The notes under the pieces: generated by a model | Told to the model about the DNA's origin: nothing | The model's input: only the letters and a program-made list of their open reading frames with translations | The model's database searches: none | Shown: positions 56,283-64,000 of the stretch, piece after piece | How positions within the stretch are numbered: position 1 is the first letter of the stretch | Layout of the letters: each line of letters starts with the position of its first letter | Translations under genes and position numbers: made by a program | Assembly (NCBI GenBank): GCA_014872785.1 | Contig: WKFJ01000016.1 | Location: forward strand, 1-64,000 | Direction of reading: 5' to 3' | Source: Alteromonadaceae bacterium | Lineage (GTDB): Bacteria; Pseudomonadota; Gammaproteobacteria; Enterobacterales; Alteromonadaceae | Length of the DNA: 64,000 bases

Positions 56283-56308
56283 TATAATGGTGTGTATTTA
56301 ATAGTCAA
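56281..56308 (-). promoter_or_regulatory. Sigma70-type promoter of the recombinase operon
   Basis: On the minus strand TTGACT (56308-56303) is followed by 16 nt and TATACT (56286-56281). The -35 lies partly in the palindrome arm at the element end. In copy A both hexamers and the 16-nt spacing are the same although the spacer sequence differs, which supports function. Confidence 0.7.
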
Positions 56309-56328
56309 TATGCTTGTTGCATATTGAC
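56304..56328. repeat. 25-bp palindrome at the element's right end (candidate recombinase core site)
   Basis: The arms GTCAATATGC and GCATATTGAC are perfect reverse complements around TTGTT. Arms of about 10 bp with a 5-7 bp centre are the normal form of a tyrosine-recombinase core site. Copy A (61-85) has the same palindrome with one change. Similarity between the two copies falls off just after it. Confidence 0.65.
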
Positions 56329-56346
56329 GCACACAAATCATGATAT

Positions 56347-58242
56347 TTAACCTTGTGCTAACGGTTCTTGAAAGGTAATACGATTTCGCCCGTCATTTTT
56401 CGATTGATATAGTGCCTTATCTGCCGCATCTAACAACAGATGTTGGTCATCATCTGAACTAATAACTTTGCTGGAATAGCCCACACTAATGGTAGCTGGC
56501 AACTCGCCGGCACTATACACCAACGGCGTTTGAGCAATATGCGCTCTTATCTTTTCCAATATGGTTTGCGCACCATCTACCGATGTGTTCGGCATTAAAA
56601 TAACAAACTCTTCGCCCCCATAGCGACAAACTTCGTCACTTGGACGTTTCAAAAATGACTGAATAACCCCTGCGATGTTTTTCAAACACTCATCACCTAC
56701 GATGTGGCCATATTCATCATTGACTGATTTGAAGTGGTCGATGTCGATCATCGCAACCGCGAGACTGGTCTGTTCTCGTCGACTTCGTCGTGCTTCTGCC
56801 AAATACTTTTTATCAAAGTAGCGACGGTTGCGAATGCCAGTAAGGGCATCCATGGTGTTCTTTTCTTCTAATTCACGATTCGAATCGGCTAATTCGCGAA
56901 GTGCCACTTGCAGCTCCAGCGTGCGCTCTTGTACTTTGTATTCAAGCTCTTCGTTTGCCTGCAATTGGGTCGCAATAACCTCTTCTTTCGCCGCGGTTAT
57001 TTGCTTTTCTTGATCAAGCGCCGTCTCTCGCGCTCTTAATAACTCTTTGGATTGTTGGCTAAAATTCTGCGCTAGCAGTAGTGCCAATAGAATAGTTTCA
57101 ATAGTGGCACCCAGCATCAACAAATATGGGGTGGTAAGCTCTAATCTCAATACACCTAATTGCCCTAAACTTGCCATAGTGACCGTGGCACTTAAGGTTA
57201 TCCAGGCCATAAAATAGAGTGAGCTAATTTGCACACCTTGTCCGCGAAGCCACATTCCCAGACCAAATAAAATCAACATCACGACAATAATGCTGACTAG
57301 AAAAAACTGCACGATGTCGTAATTATCCTGCAAGCCGCCAAGTGCGATGGCCGTTAAAAACGACAGCGCTAGTAGTTTCAAGCCCCAATCTACCTTTGGG
57401 AATCGCTCAGTGATGTTCAGCAATTGCCGCATGAACAAAATGGCAAAAAACAGACTGCTGCTGGTAAATATCGCGGTGCTGTGGTTTTGCATCCAAGTAC
57501 TGTTTGGCCATAAGTACTTAAATCCGAGCCCAAGTAGACTCATTAATAAAAGCGCAACCGAAAGCGCATAGCCACAATACCAAAGGAAATTCACCGAACG
57601 GCTGAATATGAAGAAGAAGAAATTACTCAGCGTCATGGCAAACATGAAGCCCAAAAACAGACCGATGATAAGGCTTTGCTCTGTACCGTGCACCAGGTAA
57701 TTGGATTGTTTCCACAACCTGATAGGAACCTTGTATTGACCATTCCCGTCTACACGCAACAACACCGTAACATTGTTCTGAGTACTCGCAGGGACAGGAA
57801 ATAAAAACTGTTCGGTGGCGAGTGCGCGCGTGCGAAAAGCGAACCTATCACCGGTGCGATAGTTACTCAGCAGTGTTTCACCTTCAAAGAACCAAATATC
57901 CACATTGTTGAGCGCAGGGTTGTATATCTCTAATAACCACTGCTCCATTAAACTGAGATTTTGCAGGGGGAATTTAAGCCAGACAGCGCGTTCAGGTTGC
58001 AGAAATAATAGGGATTCGGTTTGCTGAGCTCTCCATACACCTTTGGGTAACTGCAATGCAGCTTCTGCTGAGGTAATGGCCTCAGTTTCAACAATGTATT
58101 CAATGCCGCGGTCAATGGTGTTGTGAGGCGCAGACGAGCTTAATAGCGTCATAAAACGCGTACCTAAAAACAACGCAATCACAGCTGCTAATAGAATCAA
58201 CCAAAAAGGCGTGTTGCCGCGTGTCACTGAACGTTCAAGCAT
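56347..58242 (-). CDS. 7TM-sensor diguanylate cyclase in the tat cluster
   Basis: Membrane GGDEF protein of about 631 aa from ATG 58242 (MLERSVTRG), which overlaps the tatD stop; the longer frame is unlikely. A first helix (FWLILLAAVIALFLG) leads to a 7TMR-DISM extracellular domain (about 55-185), seven membrane helices (about 195-395), a coiled coil (about 400-460) and GGDEF (about 470-625) with RYGGEEF. The inhibitory site RPSD stands five residues before the motif, so product feedback is expected. The original neighbour downstream was probably hemB, now separated by the recombinase element. Confidence 0.92.
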   Translation of the reverse strand: MLERSVTRGNTPFWLILLAAVIALFLGTRFMTLLSSSAPHNTIDRGIEYIVETEAITSAEAALQLPKGVWRAQQTESLLFLQPERAVWLKFPLQNLSLMEQWLLEIYNPALNNVDIWFFEGETLLSNYRTGDRFAFRTRALATEQFLFPVPASTQNNVTVLLRVDGNGQYKVPIRLWKQSNYLVHGTEQSLIIGLFLGFMFAMTLSNFFFFIFSRSVNFLWYCGYALSVALLLMSLLGLGFKYLWPNSTWMQNHSTAIFTSSSLFFAILFMRQLLNITERFPKVDWGLKLLALSFLTAIALGGLQDNYDIVQFFLVSIIVVMLILFGLGMWLRGQGVQISSLYFMAWITLSATVTMASLGQLGVLRLELTTPYLLMLGATIETILLALLLAQNFSQQSKELLRARETALDQEKQITAAKEEVIATQLQANEELEYKVQERTLELQVALRELADSNRELEEKNTMDALTGIRNRRYFDKKYLAEARRSRREQTSLAVAMIDIDHFKSVNDEYGHIVGDECLKNIAGVIQSFLKRPSDEVCRYGGEEFVILMPNTSVDGAQTILEKIRAHIAQTPLVYSAGELPATISVGYSSKVISSDDDQHLLLDAADKALYQSKNDGRNRITFQEPLAQG

Positions 58243-59017
58243 TAGTATTAAGTCCAAAAAGTTGATGGCTATTTCGCCAACTATTCTCGGCAATTGTTGT
58301 GCTGGAGACGACAAGTAATTCGGCTAAAACGTCGATGACGTATGATAAGTATTTGGGTTCGTTACGGCGCTTTTTACCAGGTACATTTTTAGGTACCAAA
58401 TAAGGCGCATCAGTTTCCACTAACAAACGCTCTAGAGGCAAATATTTAACCGCCTCACGCAAGGCATCACCGCGTTTTGGGTCGCATAACCAGCCTGTTA
58501 TGCCAACGTATAAACCTAAATCCAGATAAGCTTTTAGTTGGGCGGTATCACCAGTAAAACAATGCGCTACACCAAACGCGCGTGGAAATTGTTTCAACAT
58601 GGCAATTTGCGTGTCAAAGGCATCACGTTCGTGCAGGAACAGTGGCATGTTGAACTCGCTGGCGAGCTGCAACTGAGCCTCAAATACTGATTTTTGCGCT
58701 TCCGGCGGTGAGAAATTGCGGTTGAAGTCCAAACCACATTCACCAACGGCGACTACATGTGGGTGTGAATACAGAGATTTAAGTTGTTCGGCAAAGTCGT
58801 TCTCGACATTGGCGGCATCATGAGGATGCACCCCGGCAGTCGCATACACACCGTCGAATTGCTGGGTCAGCTTTGTCGCCGCCTGACTTTCATAGACATT
58901 GGTACCAGTGATAATCTGCTTAACTACACCCGCCGATCGAGCAGCGCCAACTACCTCAAACAAGTCTTCTTTAAACCTGCTGTTAGTAAGGTTGACGCCA
59001 ATGTCACATAGCATCAT
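58235..59017 (-). CDS. tatD: TatD family DNase
   Basis: Metal-dependent hydrolase of 260 aa in a TIM-barrel fold; the E. coli protein is a 3'-5' DNase and not part of the translocase. Metal ligands are in DIGVNLT, TAGVHPHDA, VGECGLDFNRN, LHERDAF, HCFTG and VETDAPYL. Its start is one base after the stop of the 173-aa protein gene. It belongs to the tatABC operon by spacing. Confidence 0.95.
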   Translation of the reverse strand: MMLCDIGVNLTNSRFKEDLFEVVGAARSAGVVKQIITGTNVYESQAATKLTQQFDGVYATAGVHPHDAANVENDFAEQLKSLYSHPHVVAVGECGLDFNRNFSPPEAQKSVFEAQLQLASEFNMPLFLHERDAFDTQIAMLKQFPRAFGVAHCFTGDTAQLKAYLDLGLYVGITGWLCDPKRGDALREAVKYLPLERLLVETDAPYLVPKNVPGKKRRNEPKYLSYVIDVLAELLVVSSTTIAENSWRNSHQLFGLNTNA

Positions 59018-59539
59018 TTACTTGCTGCGTTTCACTCTTGAACGACGCTTAGAATCTGCTTTTTTAATATAGAATGAACCCATCATCCCACGTTCGACTA
59101 TCACTTCATCGCCTTCTTTTATTTTGGCGTAGCCTTTTTCGGCTTCTTTCCAAACCTGCCCATTGTCTAGCGTGATAGTCATGCGCTTATAGGGGTTTAA
59201 TTCTATCTTAAGCGCTATTGCGCGAATGGAATCAAACTCCGCTTCTTTTTGTATCTGAATATCCTTTTCAAATCCAAAGGCTTGCTCTTTAGTCAAGTTT
59301 TGCTCAACAGACTCAGCTCTGGTATCTGCGACTCTGGCGCGCTGCTGCTGACGAAGCTCAGGTAAATCAGAGTTTTGCAATCCATTGGCACGCTGTACTA
59401 ACTTATCGTAACAAACTAGGCGTTTTAGCGAGTTATCAACTCTACTGCATTGTTTGAGGGCGTCTGAAAGTGTCTCTGCTTTGGCATCAAATGTAATCGA
59501 GGCCATTAGAAAAATTGTGACGGAAGCAACCCATTTCAT
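59018..59539 (-). CDS. Secreted hypothetical protein between tatC and tatD
   Basis: Protein of 173 aa with a signal peptide ([21 protein letters not shown], cleavage before ETLSD). The mature part begins with [20 protein letters not shown], a two-cysteine CxxVDNxxxRLxCYDxL motif shared with small periplasmic proteins related to T6SS VasI/TagF-region proteins; the two cysteines could form a disulfide. A central charged helix and a beta-rich end ([38 protein letters not shown]) follow, then a basic tail. It overlaps tatC by 4 bp. Function is unknown. Confidence 0.8.
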   Translation of the reverse strand: MKWVASVTIFLMASITFDAKAETLSDALKQCSRVDNSLKRLVCYDKLVQRANGLQNSDLPELRQQQRARVADTRAESVEQNLTKEQAFGFEKDIQIQKEAEFDSIRAIALKIELNPYKRMTITLDNGQVWKEAEKGYAKIKEGDEVIVERGMMGSFYIKKADSKRRSRVKRSK

Positions 59540-60285
59540 ATTGTTGTTTGATCCTTTTGATTTTGTTCTTCATTCGACTTTGCGTATAGACCACCAAGCA
59601 CCACTCCAAGTTCAAACAACAACCACATTGGTACTGCTAACAAGGTTTGCGAGATAGGGTCTGGTGGCGTCATCAACATTCCTACCACGAATGCACCAAC
59701 GATAATGTAGGGTCTTTTTTCGCGTAAAGATTGCGGCTCAGTGAATCCAGTCCAGCATAATAACACTATCGCTATAGGAATTTGAAATGAGATGCCGAAA
59801 GCAAAGAATAACTTTAGAACAAAGTTTAAATAGCTGTTGATATCAGTGTTAATCACCACACCTTCGGGAGCAACCCCAACGAAAAATGGGAACGCCAGAG
59901 GGAAGATTACGAAATAAGCAAAGGCGATGCCCGCATAAAATAACAAGCTGCTGCTTATCATCAGTGGAGCGATCAGTTTTTTTTCATTGGCATACAAGCC
60001 TGGTGCGATAAACGCCCATACTTGGTACAACACATAAGGAATGGCAATAAAAAATGACAGCACTAAGGTTAATTTATAAGGGGCGAAGAATGGCGATGCC
60101 ACTTCGGTTGCGATCATCTGTGTGCCTTCAGGTAACGCCGCCATCAATGGCGCTGACATCAGCCCATACAAATCTTGGGCAAAATAGGCCAAACACAGGA
60201 AAACCACCAATACGCTTATCACCGAGCGCAGCAACCTATTGCGCAGCTCCAGCAAGTGATCAAAAAGGGTTTGCGGTTCAGTCAT
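59536..60285 (-). CDS. tatC: Twin-arginine translocase subunit TatC
   Basis: Core receptor of the Tat pathway that exports folded proteins, 249 aa with six membrane helices. Family motifs are [15 protein letters not shown] at the N-terminus, [25 protein letters not shown] and [13 protein letters not shown]. It overlaps tatB by 8 bp and the next gene by 4 bp. Confidence 0.97.
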   Translation of the reverse strand: MTEPQTLFDHLLELRNRLLRSVISVLVVFLCLAYFAQDLYGLMSAPLMAALPEGTQMIATEVASPFFAPYKLTLVLSFFIAIPYVLYQVWAFIAPGLYANEKKLIAPLMISSSLLFYAGIAFAYFVIFPLAFPFFVGVAPEGVVINTDINSYLNFVLKLFFAFGISFQIPIAIVLLCWTGFTEPQSLREKRPYIIVGAFVVGMLMTPPDPISQTLLAVPMWLLFELGVVLGGLYAKSNEEQNQKDQTTI

Positions 60286-60583
60286 TATTCTTTTCGTAGG
60301 GTTTTTGTACTGATTGTGCGGCTGACTTCAGTTCGTCAACACTTTGTTGAACCTCGGGAGACAGATCTTTCATTTGCTGCGCTTCAGCTTTTTTCAGGTT
60401 CTCGTGCAGTTCCTGAATTCGCATCTGCTGCTCAATTTCAGTTTTAAAACCCGTTGCCATACTCTTGATATTGCGAATGGTTTTACTGGTCGTCCTAATG
60501 GCGCCCGGCAACTTTTCCGGCCCCAATACCACAAGCGCGATGACGCCAATAATCAGGAGTTCAAAAAAACCGATATCAAACAT
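60278..60583 (-). CDS. tatB: Twin-arginine translocase subunit TatB
   Basis: Small membrane protein of 101 aa that forms the Tat receptor with TatC. It has the typical N-terminus [26 protein letters not shown], one membrane helix, an amphipathic helix ([20 protein letters not shown]) and an acidic/basic tail. It follows tatA by 18 bp. Confidence 0.95.
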   Translation of the reverse strand: MFDIGFFELLIIGVIALVVLGPEKLPGAIRTTSKTIRNIKSMATGFKTEIEQQMRIQELHENLKKAEAQQMKDLSPEVQQSVDELKSAAQSVQKPYEKNND

Positions 60584-60601
60584 TAAATCAGCCTTACAAG
60601 A

Positions 60602-60835
60602 TTACTCTGAGTGAGTTTTTGATTTAGTTGAATCAGTTTGTTCTTGCGTCTGGTGCTCTACGTTTTTCTTCTCGGCAAAATCAGCATCGGCTTTGTTGTC
60701 ATCAGACACTGCATTTTTGAATCCCTTTACAGCCGAACCCAAGTCACTTCCCAAACCTTTTAATTTCTTGGTTCCAAACAACAAAACAACAATTACTAAA
60801 ATAATTAATAGTTGCCACAAACTAATACCACCCAT
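60602..60835 (-). CDS. tatA: Twin-arginine translocase subunit TatA
   Basis: Pore-forming Tat subunit of 77 aa. One N-terminal helix ([20 protein letters not shown]) is followed by the amphipathic helix [20 protein letters not shown], with the FG and LG residues typical of TatA, and a charged tail. It is the first gene of the operon tatA-tatB-tatC-173aa-tatD-GGDEF. Confidence 0.96.
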   Translation of the reverse strand: MGGISLWQLLIILVIVVLLFGTKKLKGLGSDLGSAVKGFKNAVSDDNKADADFAEKKNVEHQTQEQTDSTKSKTHSE

Positions 60836-61030
60836 GAAACTAACTCCTTAAGAAATTTCTGTGCCCATTATAACGACCTTAATCAAAACGTCACTGGATT
60901 TGATTAAGTCGCAATCTTTGTTCAATCTTAACGTAAAGGTGCACTAGTTTAATCCAAAGTATTATTACTTTTATGACGTTAAGTTGTTAAATGTGTATCT
61001 GTGATAATACCTATAAGGAGGTATCTGTTT
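60836..61030. promoter_or_regulatory. Divergent promoter gap between tatA and the outer-membrane protein gene
   Basis: A 195-bp AT-rich gap with no gene. It holds the tat promoter to the left and that of the 61031 gene to the right. A perfect anti-SD complement AAGGAGGT (61015-61022) belongs to the latter. Confidence 0.5.
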
Positions 61031-61993
61031 TTGCGTAATCTGCTGATAATGAGCGTTTTACTGTTTCAAGTTGTTGCGCCAACCGCCTTGGCTAGTTCAA
61101 CTCGCGCAGAAAACTCCACAGCAGAGACCGATGATGTACAAGAGTGGCTGTGGTATGACGATCTTTATGTGCAAATTTCAGACTCAGTAAACATTACCGC
61201 TAATTGGCTTGATGACTTCTTTGACAATGAAGACTTCAACACTGAAGAACCCGCAACAGGTGGTGCCAGAATTTCACTCGGGTGGGAACCGCGATCTCGC
61301 GATTTGATGGAGTTTGAGTCAAAAGTTCGCATTCGCGTGAAATTACCCAAATTAAAAAACAGGGTGGACGTCGTATTTAGTGACTTCGACGAGGATCTCG
61401 AACGCGCGCCGGTAAAAGCAGCGCAAGATGAAATATTGGCCAATCAGAACAGGTTCAATCTGGCATTGCGCTGGACGAATAAGAAAAGCAAAAACGCTAT
61501 CTGGTCAAATCGCATCGGCATTGGTCGTAAAGCCAAGCCCTTTGCGCGCACTCGTTATGCGAAACGCGGTGACTTTAGTGAAAGTAATAGATACCGCTGG
61601 GAAACCTCGGCTTACTTCTATCACAACGATGGATTTGGCACCCACTTTGGGTTGCAGTTAGAACAGGACTGGAACCAGCATTCGGTCATCAGATTGGATA
61701 ACAACTTCTTTTTTCGAGACGAATCTGATGATTGGCTATGGCAGCATAACCTCTATCAAATGTATCAACTAACGAGCTCATCAGCCTTGGTCACAGGGTT
61801 TTATCTAGAGGGTTTGTCAGAACCGAATTATCAGGTAAGAGAATACCTAGTAAGTACTCGCTGGCGTAAAAACGCGCTTCGAGAATGGCTCTACTTTGAG
61901 GTAGAGCCTTTTGTCTTGTGGCACCGGAGAGACGACTTTGATGCCTCCTACGGCGTAGCATTTAGAGTCGAAGGTTTTTTTGGCAAATACTAG
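61031..61993 (+). CDS. Secreted, probably outer-membrane, hypothetical protein
   Basis: Protein of about 320 aa. TTG 61031 is chosen because AAGGAGGT lies 8 nt upstream; a GTG at 61001 would precede that site. It has a signal peptide (LIMSVLLFQVVAPTALA), an acidic start of the mature part, then strands alternating charged and aromatic residues (FGTHFGLQLEQDWNQHSVI, FEVEPFVLWHRRDDFDASY) to the end VEGFFGKY, suggesting a beta barrel. I do not recognise a named family. A hairpin CTAGAGC/GCTCTAG (61990-62008) overlaps its stop. Confidence 0.75.
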   Translation: MRNLLIMSVLLFQVVAPTALASSTRAENSTAETDDVQEWLWYDDLYVQISDSVNITANWLDDFFDNEDFNTEEPATGGARISLGWEPRSRDLMEFESKVRIRVKLPKLKNRVDVVFSDFDEDLERAPVKAAQDEILANQNRFNLALRWTNKKSKNAIWSNRIGIGRKAKPFARTRYAKRGDFSESNRYRWETSAYFYHNDGFGTHFGLQLEQDWNQHSVIRLDNNFFFRDESDDWLWQHNLYQMYQLTSSSALVTGFYLEGLSEPNYQVREYLVSTRWRKNALREWLYFEVEPFVLWHRRDDFDASYGVAFRVEGFFGKY

Positions 61994-62008
61994 AGCCCAT
62001 TGCTCTAG
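61990..62008. terminator. Hairpin at the stop of the 61031 gene
   Basis: A perfect 7-bp stem CTAGAGC/GCTCTAG with loop CCATT, followed by ATTTACTTAATTT. The T-run is broken, so it is only a possible terminator. The DUF3667-like gene converges on it from the right. Confidence 0.45.
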
Positions 62009-62019
62009 ATTTACTTAAT

Positions 62020-62796
62020 TTAACCAAGCAAATTCTTGTTCACTTGGGCAGTCAAACTCGTTTGAGCATCTTGATCGGCAGGCTTATTAGCATCCATGTA
62101 AGCCAGCGAACCAATCGTTGTCACCATAATAAGTAACATGTAAATAACTATATTCCAGCTCATTGTTACAATCGTTTTCCAAATACCGGACACAATGGAT
62201 ACCTGAAAATAATCGGTGTAAAACCAAATAATATAAGGGACAGTAATAAGCGTTAATAGCCCCATAATATCCCCTTGGCGTGCCTCATAGGTGTCGGGAA
62301 AAATAAGCACTATTGGCAAGGCCAGTAATAAATAGATGGCAGTAGACATCCCATAAGCATAAAGCGCCACTTTATAGCATGTAATGCTATTTTGACCACT
62401 TGACGAAAATAGTTTACTCATCAACCAAGCGGTGGGAACCAAGGAAATTAAGGTAACGAACATAATACTGTTATCGAGTAGATTCCCGGTAAACTCAGCA
62501 CCTTGTTTTTCTGCATCTGTTAGTGTCGAACCTTTACCGGCTTCAAATCCTTCGACAAAATCCGCCGACATATCCATCCCCAGCAACGACGCGCACACTA
62601 CATAAGCTGAGATAGTCAACACAGCAAAACGAAATGGATTTATGTATTGCCCTGATGCAGGATCGGCCAAGAAACCGCGGATGGTATTTCCAGGCGCAGT
62701 AGAAAGTCCCTTCAATGTGTTTAAAAAAGCACCATTAAATTCAGTAAAAGCCTCAACAACTGTCATGAGCATGCCTACATCATTCGACTTGGCCAT
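62020..62796 (-). CDS. DUF3667-like membrane protein
   Basis: Integral membrane protein of about 258 aa with five or six hydrophobic helices. The N-terminal FLNTLKGLSTAPGNTIRGFLADPASG and YINPFRFAVLTISAY match the pattern of DUF3667 (GLxxxPGxxIRxyl..NPFrf). ATG 62796 is chosen because GGGAGG lies 6 nt upstream; the frame opens 42 bp earlier. Function is unknown. The 295 bp upstream, to the next gene, holds no other gene. Confidence 0.75.
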   Translation of the reverse strand: MAKSNDVGMLMTVVEAFTEFNGAFLNTLKGLSTAPGNTIRGFLADPASGQYINPFRFAVLTISAYVVCASLLGMDMSADFVEGFEAGKGSTLTDAEKQGAEFTGNLLDNSIMFVTLISLVPTAWLMSKLFSSSGQNSITCYKVALYAYGMSTAIYLLLALPIVLIFPDTYEARQGDIMGLLTLITVPYIIWFYTDYFQVSIVSGIWKTIVTMSWNIVIYMLLIMVTTIGSLAYMDANKPADQDAQTSLTAQVNKNLLG

Positions 62797-63091
62797 GTAA
62801 ACCTCCCTTAAAAACCCAAATTCTCTACACAGCCTCACACTTGCTTTAACACTTTTGTTTCTAATATTTAGCCTAACTTTTCGACATTATTCTTTAGTGC
62901 AGTAAAGCAGCCTGACGTAGACGAAAAAAAATATACGCTAGTTTAGGTTTTTTGTGCACTAAGAAATTCATACCACGGCTTTGTTACAATTTTACTTGGT
63001 CAATAAGCTATCAATTCCATAAAACCAACTACACTTTTTAATAGCGAAGCATTTTTCGTCTATCGCTGTTGCAAGAAAGGGGCAAGGAATT

Positions 63092-64000
63092 ATGGAATTA
63101 TCTGTTTTACTAATCGATGATGACCCGATTATTCACACATTGCTGGTTAACGCACTTCCAAAAAACATCACGTTACATGAAGCATTTGATGGCGATGAGG
63201 GTATAGAAAAAGCGACAGCACTTCTGCCCGACATCATTTTGCTCGATGTAGAAATGCCGGGGCGCAATGGCTATGAAACTTGTGAAATTCTCAAAGCTCA
63301 ATCAGAGACGAAACAAATCCCTGTCATTTTTTCTTCTTCGCTTGGTGAAATCAGGCACCGAATGCTGGGCTATGAAGCAGGTGCCGATGATTATCTGGTA
63401 AAGCCTTTTGCTATAGATGAACTGTGCGCCAAACTGTTTTTACAACACAAACTACTGCAGGAACAAGTGGCATTGAATGAGCAAAAAATGCTCGCTCAAT
63501 CAACAGCAATGAGTGCCATGACCGCCAGCAGTGAGATGGGTAGGGTAATTCAATTTGTTGAGCTAACCTATGGAATGAACAACCCAGATACGCTAGCGAG
63601 CAAATTATTTGAATTACTCAACACACTAGAGTTAAAAACCAGCGTACTGTTTTCACTGAACGATGGGGTTCTGTTGTACTCATCTAGCGGCACCACGTCT
63701 CCACTCGAATCGGAACTTTTGCAAAACTGTCACGAGCACGGCCGATTCATCGATTTCGGCTGTCGAACTATCATAAACTACCCAAAGATTTCGCTGTTAA
63801 TTAAAAACATGCCGCTGGATGACTTGGAAAAATACGGTCGCTACAAGGATCTATTTCCTGCAGTTTTGGGGGCAACTGACGCTAAGTTGCGCATGATGGA
63901 AACCGATTTCAAACTGAAACAGCAAGCGGTGAACACAGACGTTGCCTTTAAAGCCATCAGAAAGCAGCTTTTCGGATTAGTCGAAGGTCAGCTGAAAACA
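63092..64000 (+). CDS. Response regulator, partial (runs off the window), paralogue of 41928
   Basis: Open from ATG 63092 (AAGGAA about 8 nt upstream) to the window edge with no stop, at least 303 aa. The receiver (about 1-120) has LLIDDDP, phosphoacceptor in IILLDVEMPGRNG, FSSSLGE and DYLVKPFA. After a linker STAMSAMTASSEMGRVIQF comes a region like that of the 41928 protein (SKLFELLNTLELKTSVLFSL, ISLLIKNMPLDDLEKYGRYK). The C-terminus is missing, so an extra output domain cannot be excluded. Confidence 0.88.
   Translation, partial: MELSVLLIDDDPIIHTLLVNALPKNITLHEAFDGDEGIEKATALLPDIILLDVEMPGRNGYETCEILKAQSETKQIPVIFSSSLGEIRHRMLGYEAGADDYLVKPFAIDELCAKLFLQHKLLQEQVALNEQKMLAQSTAMSAMTASSEMGRVIQFVELTYGMNNPDTLASKLFELLNTLELKTSVLFSLNDGVLLYSSSGTTSPLESELLQNCHEHGRFIDFGCRTIINYPKISLLIKNMPLDDLEKYGRYKDLFPAVLGATDAKLRMMETDFKLKQQAVNTDVAFKAIRKQLFGLVEGQLKT

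Overview
The window looks like chromosomal DNA of a marine gammaproteobacterium of the order Alteromonadales (an Alteromonas/Paraglaciecola-like organism). The basis is gene content and order: tatABC-tatD with hemB nearby, rhlB-gppA opposite trxA, rraA, uvrD, selO, ovoA, Fur-controlled TonB/ExbBD transport, and many c-di-GMP and two-component proteins. Species is inferred from gene content only. No tRNA, rRNA or CRISPR array was seen.

Layout. 1-85 is the outer end of a mobile element whose body would lie left of the window. 393-3194 is a two-component system plus an outer-membrane barrel. 3305-7775 holds two small orphan genes and the ovothiol gene ovoA, preceded by a divergent glutamine-synthetase-like gene. 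7776-8147 is a gene-free stretch rich in inverted repeats. 8148-11715 is a membrane-lipid operon (SDR, Cfa, DUF2878, chalcone-isomerase-like, DUF3833). On the minus strand follow ribA, a PAS-GGDEF-EAL protein, a small orphan and selO. 17513-20653 is a chemoreceptor with six PAS domains in an exact 366-bp repeat, followed by a cytochrome c. 22457-24876 carries recQ and a thioesterase.

24886-33927 is an iron/heme region: a six-gene DUF3450-ExbB-ExbB-ExbD-TonB-TPR operon, a heme-type TonB-dependent receptor, a small HPGHDHSH membrane protein and fur, with Fur boxes at 29815, 32457 and 33422. The receptor would take up heme or an iron complex with energy from the TonB operon, and Fur would shut all of it off when iron is sufficient. 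33954-46438 is ordinary core and signalling sequence (flavin reductase, RarD, REC-REC-GGDEF, UvrD, DMT transporter, acetyltransferase, Crp-like regulator, response regulator, glycosyltransferase, PAP2, RraA, ureohydrolase). trxA, rhlB, gppA and hemB follow.

The most unusual region is 50.87-56.33 kb: an element of about 5.4 kb made of four overlapping minus-strand genes (three tyrosine recombinases and one small HTH/coiled-coil protein). It sits between hemB and the GGDEF gene of the tat cluster and carries no cargo. Its right end contains a near-perfect 25-bp palindrome and a good sigma70-type promoter overlapped by a LexA-like operator, so the recombinases may be SOS-induced. The same promoter/operator/palindrome block occurs at 1-85, pointing out of the window, which suggests a second related copy just upstream.

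The right part (56347-62796) is the tat operon with tatD and a GGDEF gene, an outer-membrane-type protein and a DUF3667-like membrane protein. The window ends inside a response regulator that is a paralogue of the one at 41928. Two short inverted-repeat (MITE-like) elements lie at 35816-36084 and 49664-49833.
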